Positions 1 through 7,384 of a DNA stretch of 10,748 nt are shown here, piece after piece. Positions within the stretch are counted from its first letter, which is position 1. The number at the start of each line of letters is the position of its first letter. The stretch covers positions 1 through 10,748 of the forward strand of contig CAZGYE010000203.1 in assembly GCA_964530165.1 (NCBI GenBank), written 5' to 3'. A model generated the notes under the pieces. That model ran no database searches. It was not told where the DNA came from and saw only the letters and a program-made list of their open reading frames with translations. The DNA comes from CAZGYE01 sp964530165 (GTDB lineage: Bacteria > Planctomycetota > Planctomycetia > Planctomycetales > Planctomycetaceae). The position numbers and the translations under genes were made by a program.

Positions 1-11
1 CCAGTCGAACA

Positions 12-40
12 TTGACAACTGCGAGAACCGTGGACAAAAT
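12..40 (+). promoter_or_regulatory. Possible sigma70 promoter for the selBA operon
   Basis: A perfect -35 box TTGACA (12-17) is followed 17 bp later by CAAAAT (35-40). The latter matches the TATAAT consensus at four of six positions, including the important second A and final T. Transcription would start near 46-47, about 80 nt before the selB start codon. The spacing is ideal, but a single match of this kind can arise by chance, and planctomycete promoter preferences may differ from the E. coli consensus. Confidence 0.35.
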
Positions 41-42
41 TG

Positions 43-86
43 TAGCCGGTCCCTCTGCGTGAGGGAAGCGTTCTCTGCACCGGCTA
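43..86 (+). promoter_or_regulatory. Folded leader element upstream of selB
   Basis: TAGCCGGT (43-50) pairs perfectly with ACCGGCTA (79-86). Inside it, CCCTC (51-55) and GAGGG (61-65) form a second perfect stem with a 5-nt loop TGCGT, stacked directly on the outer stem. Positions 66-78 stay unpaired on the 3' side. There is no T-run after it, so it is not a classical intrinsic terminator. It ends 39 nt before the selB ATG. In E. coli a SECIS-like hairpin in the selAB leader binds SelB and represses translation. Whether this structure is analogous is inference only. If transcription begins at about 46, the first few bases of the outer stem would be missing. Confidence 0.4.
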
Positions 87-125
87 GGATCTGAAACCCC
101 ATTCCGTTGGTCACTGCGTTTCACC

Positions 126-2075
126 ATGACCACTGCCGCCGAAGTCAAACACATCCTCATTGGAACCGCCGGGCATATCGACCACGGGAAGACCCGTCTG
201 GTTGGCCGGTTGACGAACATCGACACCGATCGGCTTCCCGAGGAAAAGGCCCGCGGGATCTCGATCGATCTGGGATTTGCTCATTGGGAGACCGAGGGCC
301 GCCGGATTCAATTCGGCATCGTCGACGTGCCGGGTCACGAGCGGTTTGTGAAGAACATGGTAGCCGGCGCAACCGGCGTGAACCTGGCCCTGTTGGTCGT
401 CGCCGCAGACGACGGCGTGATGCCGCAAACACGCGAGCATCTGGAGATCATGGACCTGCTTGGCGTCGAGACGGGTGTCGTTGCGGTCACGAAAACCGAT
501 CTGGTCGAGCCAGATTTCGTCGAGTTGGTCGTCGCGGAGATCGAAGAGGTGGTAGCCGGGACGTTCATGGAAGGCTGCCGGATCGTTCCCGTTTCTTCCG
601 AGACCGGTGAGGGAATCGACGCACTGCGGGAGACCCTCACTCACGTTGCCGCTGACCTGCAAACGCCCGAGCTGCTGGAGCTGTTCCGCATGCCCATCGA
701 TCGCGTGTTTTCCATCGCGGGTCATGGAACGGTGGCGACCGGCTCGGTGCTCAGCGGAGACGTACACGCCGGTGACACGCTGGAACTGTTGCCCGACCGC
801 CGAGAGGTGCGCGTCCGTAGCGTGCAGAATCACGGCAGAGGCGCCGATGACAGCGGCGCCCGCCAGCGAACGGCCGTCAACCTGGCGAGTGTGAAAATCG
901 GCGAAATCGGCCGCGGTCAGGAATTGGCCACGCCGGGATTTCTGCGTCCGACCGCTCGGCTGGTGGTCGCGCTGCGCTCGCTCGGGAGTTCGCCGGTGGT
1001 GCTGAAAGATCGGATGCAATTGAACCTGCATCTGGGCACAACGGAAGTTCCGGCAAGAATCATTCTGAAAGGCTCCCCTTTGAAGCCGGGCCAGCGCGCC
1101 TATGCGGAACTACGCGTCAAAGAACCGGTTGTGGCGGCGCACGGGCAGCGGTTTATCCTGCGCCGCATTTCCCCCGCCTTGACGCTCGCCGGCGGGACGA
1201 TTCTCGATCCCTTCATTGCGCCGCACAAACGAATCAAAGACCTGCAAGCGTACGGCACGTCGTTCGACACACCGGCGGAGATCGATCGTTTGTCGGTCAT
1301 TTTGGCGCAGCAGGACACCCTCGGCGATTCTCCGCTGGAGGCCGCCTGGCGAGCGGGCGTCCGCCCCGCGCACCATTGGGAACTGATCGAGCAATTGAAA
1401 TCGAAAGACGAGCTGGTATTCGTCGGCGCCGGCGACCGGAAACGGTTGCTGCATCGCGACCGTCTGGCGTCACTGGCCGGGTCGGTGATGCGGGCCGTCA
1501 AAGCCGAGCTGGCGCGGCATCAGCCCCGTCGTGCGCTGCCGCGGAACACGCTCTCCACCGCCTGCCGCGGCATCGCCGGGCCGGACCTGCTCGACGCCGT
1601 CTTCGCCCATCTGCTGCGGACAAACGATTTGGTCAAAGTCGGCCCGAATCTCGGCCCGGCCGACGCACAGGTCAAATTGACGAAGAACCAGCGGCAGATG
1701 CGCGACAGACTCTTGGAAGTGATTGCCGGCGCCGGGCTGGCACCTCCGACGATTAAAGAGTTCGCTGCCGAGATGGGCCAGAAGATCGCCGAAATCGACG
1801 CGCTGCTCAACCTGTCTGTAGAAGACGGCCTGCTGGTGAGAGTCTCGGAGGCTTTGTGTTTCTCGCCGGATTCGCTCGAACAGGCCCGCCTGATTTGCGA
1901 AAGTCTGCTGAACACAATGGGCGAGGCCACAATGTCGCAGTTGCGAGAGGCGTGGGGCATCAGCCGAAAGTTTGCCGTGCCGTTGTGCGAGTATTTCGAC
2001 GCCTGCGGACTGACGATTCGAAAAGAGGACGTACGAGTTCCCGGCCCAAAGTTGGGTGAGCCGGTGCATGTGTAG
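126..2075 (+). CDS. selB: Selenocysteine-specific translation elongation factor SelB
   Basis: SelB is the EF-Tu-like GTPase that carries Sec-tRNA(Sec) to the ribosome and binds the SECIS mRNA hairpin, so that UGA is read as selenocysteine. The protein has 649 residues (E. coli SelB has 614). The N-terminal G domain shows the P-loop GHIDHGKT (16-23), switch I RGISIDLGFA (43-52, with Ser where EF-Tu has Thr), DVPGHE (67-72) and TKTD (122-125). Beta-barrel domains follow, for example the stretch around FSIAGHGTVATGSV. The C-terminal part from about residue 518 is winged-helix-like and ends in a SelB-type block with SRKFAVPLCEYFDACGLTIR, the SECIS-binding region. The ATG at 126 leaves a normal short lead before the P-loop, although no strong Shine-Dalgarno is seen. 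selA starts 26 nt downstream, in the reverse of the E. coli selA-selB order. Confidence 0.96.
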   Translation: MTTAAEVKHILIGTAGHIDHGKTRLVGRLTNIDTDRLPEEKARGISIDLGFAHWETEGRRIQFGIVDVPGHERFVKNMVAGATGVNLALLVVAADDGVMPQTREHLEIMDLLGVETGVVAVTKTDLVEPDFVELVVAEIEEVVAGTFMEGCRIVPVSSETGEGIDALRETLTHVAADLQTPELLELFRMPIDRVFSIAGHGTVATGSVLSGDVHAGDTLELLPDRREVRVRSVQNHGRGADDSGARQRTAVNLASVKIGEIGRGQELATPGFLRPTARLVVALRSLGSSPVVLKDRMQLNLHLGTTEVPARIILKGSPLKPGQRAYAELRVKEPVVAAHGQRFILRRISPALTLAGGTILDPFIAPHKRIKDLQAYGTSFDTPAEIDRLSVILAQQDTLGDSPLEAAWRAGVRPAHHWELIEQLKSKDELVFVGAGDRKRLLHRDRLASLAGSVMRAVKAELARHQPRRALPRNTLSTACRGIAGPDLLDAVFAHLLRTNDLVKVGPNLGPADAQVKLTKNQRQMRDRLLEVIAGAGLAPPTIKEFAAEMGQKIAEIDALLNLSVEDGLLVRVSEALCFSPDSLEQARLICESLLNTMGEATMSQLREAWGISRKFAVPLCEYFDACGLTIRKEDVRVPGPKLGEPVHV

Positions 2076-2101
2076 CGGAACATGATTTGATTGCCGGCGC
2101 C

Positions 2102-3514
2102 ATGAGCGATTCCACTCAAGACGTTTTGAGAGCCTTGCCCTCCGTGGGCGCGGTGCTGGAGCATCCCGGCGTCTGCCCGTTGATCGGTGAACAGGGCCGC
2201 GATGTCGTCCTCGGCTGGGTCCGGGACGAGCTGGACTGTGTACGGCGGCAGTTGCTGGCGGGCGAAACCAACGGTGACCGCGCGGCGTTGATCGACACCG
2301 TGGCTGAGCGGTTGATGGGCCGAGCGGAATCAGCGGACCACGCCCGCATCGGCCGAGTCGTCAACGCCACGGGGGTCATCTTGCACACCGGGTTGGGGCG
2401 GGCGGTTTTGTCAAAGGCGGCCCAAGCGGCGTTGACCGAAATCTCCGGCGCCGGCAACGTCGAGATCGACCTCGAAACCGCCCAGCGACGTTACCGGGGG
2501 CATCAACTTCAGCCAGCGTGGAAATCACTCACCCGCTGCGAAGACTCGCTCGTCGTGAACAACAACGCGGCGGCCACGCTGCTGGCGCTCGAAGCCCTCT
2601 GTTCGGGACGCGAAGTGATCATTTCACGGGGCCAGTTGATCGAGATCGGCGGATCGTTTCGCCTGCCGGAGATCTTCGAGCTGAGCGGCGCCCGACTCAA
2701 GGAGGTCGGCACGACGAACCGCACCCGGATTTCCGATTACGAGCGGGCCATCGGCCCCGAAACGGCCGCCGTCATGCACGTGCATCCTTCCAATTACCGC
2801 GTGGTCGGTTTTGCCGAAACGCCCGGCATTTCGGAATTGGCCCCACTCGCGCACGCACACAGCTTGATTGCCATCGACGACATCGGCAGCGGCTGCCTGG
2901 TTGACGTTGCCCAGTACGGTTTGCCGCCGGAACCGACGTTTCCGGAAAGCATCGCCGCCGGGGCCGACGTCGTCCTGGGCAGCGGCGACAAGCTGTTCGG
3001 CGGGCCGCAAGCCGGCATCATCCTGGGCAAGACGGAATCCGTGAAGCGCATTCGCAGCCACCCGCTGGCTCGGGCCGTCCGCGTCGGCAAACTGACGTTG
3101 GCCGCCCTCTCGGCGACGCTGGACTCGTATCTCAGGGGAACCGCCGAGCAGGATATTCCCACCATCGCCATGCTCGCCGCACCGGTCGGCCGCCTTCTGG
3201 AGCGCGCCCACGCCATCCGCAACGACCTTGGTGAGCTGGAACAGCTCACCGTCGAGGTGCAACAGGACGCGTCGCCGGTCGGCGGCGGATCGCTGCCGAT
3301 GGCCGAGCTGCCGACGGCCGTGTTGTCGCTGGTGCATGTCGCGCTCTCGGCCGACGAATTGGCTCGACGTCTCCGGCTGGGCACCATACGCGTCATGGCC
3401 CGCATCGGGCAGGATCGGGTGCTCATCGACCTCAGGAGCGTTCTGCCGGTCGACGATTCGAAAATCACACTGGCCCTTCGCCTGCTGACTGGCCAGGGAA
3501 CAAAGCAGCCGTGA
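2102..3514 (+). CDS. selA: L-seryl-tRNA(Sec) selenium transferase SelA
   Basis: SelA is a PLP enzyme that converts Ser-tRNA(Sec) to Sec-tRNA(Sec) using selenophosphate. From the ATG at 2102 it has 470 residues (E. coli SelA has 463). The N-terminus MSDSTQDVLRALPSV resembles the family's usual beginning. An in-frame TTG at 2087 would add five residues, and neither start has a clear Shine-Dalgarno. The family core is intact: VNATGVILHTGLGRAVL, NNNAAATLLALEAL, the glycine-rich ISRGQLIEIGGSFRLPEI, HPSNYRVVGF, IDDIGSG, and the PLP-lysine motif GSGDKLFGGPQAG with the lysine at residue 297 (E. coli Lys295). It follows selB by 26 nt, so the two are very likely co-transcribed and perhaps translationally coupled. 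A metallopeptidase gene starts 48 nt after its stop codon. Confidence 0.96.
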   Translation: MSDSTQDVLRALPSVGAVLEHPGVCPLIGEQGRDVVLGWVRDELDCVRRQLLAGETNGDRAALIDTVAERLMGRAESADHARIGRVVNATGVILHTGLGRAVLSKAAQAALTEISGAGNVEIDLETAQRRYRGHQLQPAWKSLTRCEDSLVVNNNAAATLLALEALCSGREVIISRGQLIEIGGSFRLPEIFELSGARLKEVGTTNRTRISDYERAIGPETAAVMHVHPSNYRVVGFAETPGISELAPLAHAHSLIAIDDIGSGCLVDVAQYGLPPEPTFPESIAAGADVVLGSGDKLFGGPQAGIILGKTESVKRIRSHPLARAVRVGKLTLAALSATLDSYLRGTAEQDIPTIAMLAAPVGRLLERAHAIRNDLGELEQLTVEVQQDASPVGGGSLPMAELPTAVLSLVHVALSADELARRLRLGTIRVMARIGQDRVLIDLRSVLPVDDSKITLALRLLTGQGTKQP

Positions 3515-3562
3515 GCTTTCCAGTGACGGCCCCCATCTATTGACCTCGACGGAGCAACCCCC

Positions 3563-5047
3563 ATGCGAATTGCCACTGCCGGTATCATTCATGAGACGAG
3601 CACCTTTGTCGATTCGCGGACAACGCTGGGCGAGTTCGAGAACGACCGGGGCATTCATCGCGGAGAGGAGATCCTCACACAGTTTCGCGGCACGAACGTT
3701 TGCACGGGCGGGTTCATCGAGGGCGCTCGGAAGCATGGTTTTGAATTGGTGCCGCTGTTGCGGGCGTGTGCGCATCCGCGGGGGCTGATTGACCGCCGGG
3801 ACTACGAATCACTGAAGGCTGAGATCGTCGATCGGCTGCAACGGGCGGACTCGCCGGACGACCCGATCGACGGCGTGCTGCTCGATCAGCATGGGTCGAT
3901 GGTGATCGACGGGATCGACGACGGGGACGGTGATCTGATTCGTACGGTCCGCGGCGTGCTGGGAGACGAGCGTCCGCTTGTCGTCACGACCGACCTGCAC
4001 GCGAATCAGACTCCGCGTCGGGTGGAAGGGGCCGATGCGATCATTGGTTTCGACACCTACCCCCACGTCGACATGGCCGATCGCGGCTGCGAAGCGGCCG
4101 CAATCATCGCCCGTACCGTGGCCGGTGAAATTCGACCGACGATGGCGATCCGGCAATTGCCGCTGCTTTGGGGCTGCCGTGTGCAAATCACCGGCGAACC
4201 CCCGATGGACGAAGTCATTCGCCGCCTGCACGAACTCGAAGAACGACCCGGCATTCTCAGCGCAACGGTGTCGACATCCTTCCCCTGGGCCGACGTCCCG
4301 GATGTCGGTGCGTCGGTCATTGTGGTTGCCGACGGCAATTTGGATCTGGCCCAATCAGCCGCCGAGGAACTGGGCGACTGGATCTGGGAGAACCGCCTGC
4401 GCTGGTATGCACCGCCGGTGTCGGTTCGCGACGCATTGGCCGAAGGGGAAAAGCGAGGCAAGTACCCGATTATTCTGGCCGATCACGCCGACAATCCCGG
4501 CGGCGGCTCGCCGGGAGACTCCACCGAGATTCTGCGCACGTTCCTCGACATGCAACTCGAGGATGCTCTCTTGTTGCAGATGATCGATCCCGACGTCGCC
4601 GCCGGAGCGCACCGGGCCGGTGTGGGAGCGCGCATCAACGCTTCGCTCGGCGGAAAGTCGCACCCGGCTCAGGGACCGCCCGTTGAGGGAGAATTCGAAG
4701 TGGTCGCACTCTCGGACGGAGAGTTCCGCTACGACGGTCCGATGTTCTCCGGTCTCAGCGGCCACGTGGGACCGTCGGCCTGGCTCCGCAGCAACGGCGT
4801 TTCGGCGGTCGTCGTCACCGGTCGCGATCAGCCGTTCGATACGGCATTTGCCCGGACGCTGGGCATCGACTGCTCGAAGATGAGGTACATCGGCATCAAG
4901 TCGGCCGTCCACTTCCGGGCTGCATTCGGTTCTATTGCCGGCTCGATCTTCAACGTCGACGCCTCGGCCATCCAAACGCACGATTTCGCCAAGCTGCCGT
5001 ACAAGAAAAGGACCCGAGCGGTCTTTCCGGTGGAGATCAAACCGTAG
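3563..5047 (+). CDS. M81 family (MlrC-like) metallopeptidase
   Basis: This 494-residue protein belongs to the MlrC/M81 family. The founding member cleaves the linear tetrapeptide left from microcystin breakdown; most members have unknown substrates. It opens with the family signature MRIATAGIIHETSTF. Likely zinc ligands are visible: Glu11 in HET, His110 in DQHGSM, Asp144 and His146 in DLHAN, and His168 in TYPHVD. The Asp-X-His and +22 His spacing matches what I recall for MlrC. The C-terminal MlrC domain carries ADNPGGGSPGDST. There is no signal peptide, so it should be cytoplasmic. GGAG at 3551-3554 lies 8 nt before the ATG and supports this start. It lies 48 nt downstream of selA on the same strand, suggesting read-through, but I see no selenium-specific feature. 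The physiological substrate cannot be told from the sequence. Confidence 0.9.
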   Translation: MRIATAGIIHETSTFVDSRTTLGEFENDRGIHRGEEILTQFRGTNVCTGGFIEGARKHGFELVPLLRACAHPRGLIDRRDYESLKAEIVDRLQRADSPDDPIDGVLLDQHGSMVIDGIDDGDGDLIRTVRGVLGDERPLVVTTDLHANQTPRRVEGADAIIGFDTYPHVDMADRGCEAAAIIARTVAGEIRPTMAIRQLPLLWGCRVQITGEPPMDEVIRRLHELEERPGILSATVSTSFPWADVPDVGASVIVVADGNLDLAQSAAEELGDWIWENRLRWYAPPVSVRDALAEGEKRGKYPIILADHADNPGGGSPGDSTEILRTFLDMQLEDALLLQMIDPDVAAGAHRAGVGARINASLGGKSHPAQGPPVEGEFEVVALSDGEFRYDGPMFSGLSGHVGPSAWLRSNGVSAVVVTGRDQPFDTAFARTLGIDCSKMRYIGIKSAVHFRAAFGSIAGSIFNVDASAIQTHDFAKLPYKKRTRAVFPVEIKP

Positions 5048-5081
5048 ACGAGCAAACGGCCTGGCAGGAAGAGAGGGGCAG

Positions 5082-5127
5082 AGGCACAAGGGCGGAGTGC
5101 TTATGTCTCCGATCCCTTTGTGGCTTC
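5082..5127 (+). terminator. Imperfect hairpin after the selB-selA-M81 unit
   Basis: The segment beginning AGGCACAAGGGCGGAG (5082-5097) pairs imperfectly, with small gaps, with CTCCGATCCCTTTGTGGCTT (5108-5127) around a short loop. It begins 35 nt after the M81 stop codon and could end transcription of the rightward operon or stabilise its 3' end. There is no uniform T-tract, only CTTCTTC, so it is not a standard intrinsic terminator. It directly abuts the next inverted-repeat element. Confidence 0.35.
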
Positions 5128-5130
5128 TTC

Positions 5131-5258
5131 AACCCACATGATTCATAGAAACCCAAACCGACGACTTGTCGTCGCTGGATGTACTGCCGAACCAGCGGGT
5201 TGCGACAACGAGTTGTCGGTTTGGGTATCACAACGACAGCCTATGAATAATCCGGGTT
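5131..5258. repeat. Nested inverted-repeat element (REPIN or small MITE-like)
   Basis: Two 25-nt arms, 5151-5175 and 5202-5226, are inverted copies of each other with 22 of 25 matches; both arms' outer ends read ACCCAAACCGAC inwards. Two of the three differences become G-U pairs in the plus-strand RNA. Each arm is itself a mini-palindrome: CGACGAC/GTCGTCG in the left arm and CGACAAC/GTTGTCG in the right. CGCTGG (5173-5178) and CCAGCG (5192-5197) form a further internal stem. An outer inverted repeat, AACCCACATGATTCATAG (5131-5148) against 5241-5258, matches at 15 of 18 positions, including a perfect ATTCATAG/CTATGAAT core. The element ends 2 nt from the stop codon of the leftward dehydrogenase gene, so it fills the convergent gap and may also act as a bidirectional terminator. 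A paired-REP (REPIN) or a non-autonomous MITE are both possible. Confidence 0.65.
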
Positions 5259-5260
5259 AA

Positions 5261-6307
5261 TCAAATTCCTGCCAGCGACACGCCAAGTTTCTTCGCCAGC
5301 TCACCGATTTGCCTCCAGGTTTCCTCCGGCACCGAAACTCCCGCGGCTTGCCGTTCGGCCAGACGGCGTATCTCGATTTCGCCCGGCATGAAGATTTCAC
5401 TCACGCCCGGCATCTTGCGCGAGTCCTTGATGGATGTCACGTACTTCTCCATCAGCGAGTCGTATTCGTCTCTCGGCACAAATTGAGCGACGTCGACGAA
5501 ATACATCCACACGCCGTTTGCACCGCGGGGAAGATCGGTCCGGCACACGCCGCTGCCGGAGAGAATGCCTCCAAACACGTCGATCATCACCGACATGCCG
5601 AAGCCCTTGAAGCCGAGCGGCCCACCCAGGGGCAACAGCGCGCCGGGTGGATCGGCGTAGAACACTGCCGGGTCGGTCGACGGGTTGCCGTCGGCGTCGA
5701 TGATCCAACCTTCGGGGACGCGTTCTCCCTTCTGAAAGGCGACTCGCAGCTTCCCTTCGGCCGAGGCGCTGGTGGTCATGTCGAGCACCAGCGCGCCGTC
5801 GTCCCAGGGGGCGGAAATGCTAAGCGGATTGGTTCCCAACCGCTGTTCGATGCTGCCAAAGGGCGCCACGCCGCCCGGCCCCGGTGCATTGATGACCATC
5901 ATGCCGGCGACGCCTTCCAAGGCCGCCTTCTGTGTGTACGAACCGAGCCGACCCACGTGGTTGCAGTTGCGAATCATGACGGTCGCCGTCCCACTCGCGC
6001 GGGCCTTCTCCAGACCGAACCCCAGCGCCCGCATCGCCGTCACCTGACCGAAGTTGAAATGCCCGTCGATCAGAGCAAACGCCGGCTGATCCTTCAAGAC
6101 CTCGAACTCTCCGCCAGGCTTGATGTATCCTTGCTCGATGTAGTCGACATACTGCATCAGCCGCATCACGCCGTGACTGTCGTGGCCGACGAGGTTGGCG
6201 TCCTGGAGCTCGGTGGCGACGATCTCGGCTTCCTCATCACTCACTCCCGCCCCCTGGAGAACTCGGAATGAAATTTCGTGGAGCTGCTGGGCGTTGAATG
6301 TCGGCAT
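5261..6307 (-). CDS. Malate/L-lactate dehydrogenase family (Ldh2/YiaK-type) oxidoreductase
   Basis: This 348-residue NAD(P)-dependent 2-hydroxyacid or ketoacid oxidoreductase belongs to the Ldh2 fold, which is distinct from classical LDH/MDH. The family includes sulfolactate, malate, ureidoglycolate and 2,3-diketogulonate dehydrogenases, so the substrate cannot be assigned. Family marks are GHDSHG (41-46, with the catalytic-type His45), NHVGRLG (116-122), GTNPLSISAP (158-167), LDMTTS (175-180) and GFKGFGM (232-238). I chose the ATG at 6307 over the in-frame ATG nine codons upstream because AGAGGA (complement of 6314-6319) sits at good Shine-Dalgarno distance and the family normally starts just before this point. 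The gene is convergent with the M81 gene and divergent from scpA. There is no signal peptide. Confidence 0.9.
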   Translation of the reverse strand: MPTFNAQQLHEISFRVLQGAGVSDEEAEIVATELQDANLVGHDSHGVMRLMQYVDYIEQGYIKPGGEFEVLKDQPAFALIDGHFNFGQVTAMRALGFGLEKARASGTATVMIRNCNHVGRLGSYTQKAALEGVAGMMVINAPGPGGVAPFGSIEQRLGTNPLSISAPWDDGALVLDMTTSASAEGKLRVAFQKGERVPEGWIIDADGNPSTDPAVFYADPPGALLPLGGPLGFKGFGMSVMIDVFGGILSGSGVCRTDLPRGANGVWMYFVDVAQFVPRDEYDSLMEKYVTSIKDSRKMPGVSEIFMPGEIEIRRLAERQAAGVSVPEETWRQIGELAKKLGVSLAGI

Positions 6308-6313
6308 GTGGTT

Positions 6314-6319
6314 TCCTCT
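6314..6319 (-). promoter_or_regulatory. Ribosome-binding site deciding the dehydrogenase start
   Basis: Reading on the minus strand, AGAGGA lies 6 nt upstream of the ATG at 6307. It falls inside the longer reading frame that starts nine codons earlier, so the shorter protein is favoured. Confidence 0.6.
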
Positions 6320-6377
6320 GGCAAGAAAAGTCATTCGTGCGGAACGTCTCGGCTGAAAGTGAACTTTCGTGGCGATC

Positions 6378-6410
6378 AGAATAGCAAGTTACGCACGCAT
6401 CGTCGACGAT
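6378..6410 (-). promoter_or_regulatory. Possible leftward promoter with an overlapping palindromic operator
   Basis: On the minus strand TATTCT (complement of 6378-6383) is preceded by TGC, giving an extended -10 type TG-N-TATTCT about 70 nt upstream of the dehydrogenase start. At the place where a -35 box would be (about 6401-6406) there is no good hexamer. Instead there is the perfect 12-bp palindrome ATCGTCGACGAT (6399-6410), a plausible binding site for a dimeric regulator. Both parts are short and the assignment is tentative. Confidence 0.3.
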
Positions 6411-6503
6411 CGGCCCAGATGTGAAATTGGGTAGTATACGGCAGGATTACCGATCATTCCGAATCCTCAACGCGTGTGTCCCAATGTGACGATAAATAAC
6501 GAT

Positions 6504-6509
6504 GAAGGA
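6504..6509 (+). promoter_or_regulatory. Ribosome-binding site deciding the scpA start
   Basis: GAAGGA ends 7 nt before the ATG at 6517. An in-frame ATG at 6502 lies on top of this site, so the start at 6517 is preferred. Confidence 0.6.
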
Positions 6510-6516
6510 TAACCCC

Positions 6517-7368
6517 ATGACTACCGAATACCGCATCGAACTCGACATCTTCAGCGGCCCTCTGGACCTCCTGCTGTACTTGGTCCGGCGGAACGAGGTG
6601 GACATTCTCGATCTGCCCATCGCGAGAATCACCGCGGAATTTGTGGAATTCCTGGAGGTGCTGGAGTTCATCGACTTCGATTTGGTCGGTGATTTCGTAG
6701 TGATGGCCAGTGCACTGCTCGAGATCAAGAGCCGCATGGTTTTGCCGCGGCCCGAAGAGGAGCCGGAACCGGAAATCACCGAGGACCCGCGTGGCGGACT
6801 GATTCAGCAGCTCTTGCATTACAAGCGATTCAAAGATGCCGCCCAGGTGCTGGAGGAACGGGCGGCCCAATGGCAGGAGCGGTTTCCGCGGCTGACGGAC
6901 GATCGGCCGACGCGAGGCAAGAACCCATCGGCCGATCGCATCAAGGAAGTCGAGCTGTGGGATCTGGTGAGCGCCCTGTCTCGCGTGCTGCGGAAGAAAG
7001 TCATCGAGGAAGAGGCGCGCATTAAGTACGACGAGACACCGATTGCCGTCTACGTCAGCCGCGTTAGCGCCCGGGTCCGCAGCGAGGGCCGAGTCGCTTT
7101 CAGCACATTCTTTGAGAACACGAACATTCGCAGCAGGATCGTCAGCATCTTTCTGGCGATTCTGGAGTTATTGCGGCATCACCACTACCGCGCCGAACAG
7201 ACGGTCGACTACGGCGAAATCTGGATTCTGCCACCGGAGGAGGAAAATCGATCCGCGACCGAACACTCCAGCCATGGCGGCCGGATTGACCGATCACGTC
7301 TGGACCCTTTCACAGTGGCTCAAACGACCCTCCGTACAACGCAAGTAAGCCACAAGGCGATTTCCTGA
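6517..7368 (+). CDS. scpA: Segregation and condensation protein A (ScpA kleisin)
   Basis: ScpA is the kleisin that bridges the SMC ATPase heads and recruits ScpB in the bacterial condensin complex. The protein has 283 residues. The N-terminal SMC-neck-binding region is clear: YRIELDIFSGPLDLLLYLV (5-23) followed by VDILDLPIARITAEFVEFL. The middle, rich in acidic residues and proline, starts after the EIKSRMVLPRP stretch. The C-terminal winged helix is recognisable from IVSIFLAILELLRHH through EQTVDYGEIWIL. About 40 residues (ending VSHKAIS) continue past the usual end of the family with no recognisable motif. That tail approaches an integrase remnant on the opposite strand whose homology stops 17 nt beyond the scpA stop. 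scpB, often next to scpA, is not here. Confidence 0.93.
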   Translation: MTTEYRIELDIFSGPLDLLLYLVRRNEVDILDLPIARITAEFVEFLEVLEFIDFDLVGDFVVMASALLEIKSRMVLPRPEEEPEPEITEDPRGGLIQQLLHYKRFKDAAQVLEERAAQWQERFPRLTDDRPTRGKNPSADRIKEVELWDLVSALSRVLRKKVIEEEARIKYDETPIAVYVSRVSARVRSEGRVAFSTFFENTNIRSRIVSIFLAILELLRHHHYRAEQTVDYGEIWILPPEEENRSATEHSSHGGRIDRSRLDPFTVAQTTLRTTQVSHKAIS

Positions 7369-7384
7369 TTTTGCAAAACTTCAG

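Noticed and set aside
43..86. The folded element upstream of selB as tRNA-Sec (selC)
   Set aside because: There is no T-arm consensus, no anticodon arm with UCA and the length is far below that of tRNA-Sec.
111..1031. A 306-codon open frame antisense to selB
   Set aside because: The opposite strand encodes a clear, full-length SelB with all G motifs; this frame has no recognisable motif and is a by-product of GC-rich codon use.
2624..3775. A 383-codon open frame antisense to selA and the M81 start
   Set aside because: It spans two genes on the other strand, has low-complexity composition (rich in R, G, Q, A) and no family motif.
5309..6271. A 320-codon rightward open frame opposite the dehydrogenase
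   Set aside because: The leftward frame is a full-length Ldh2-family protein; this one is a shadow.
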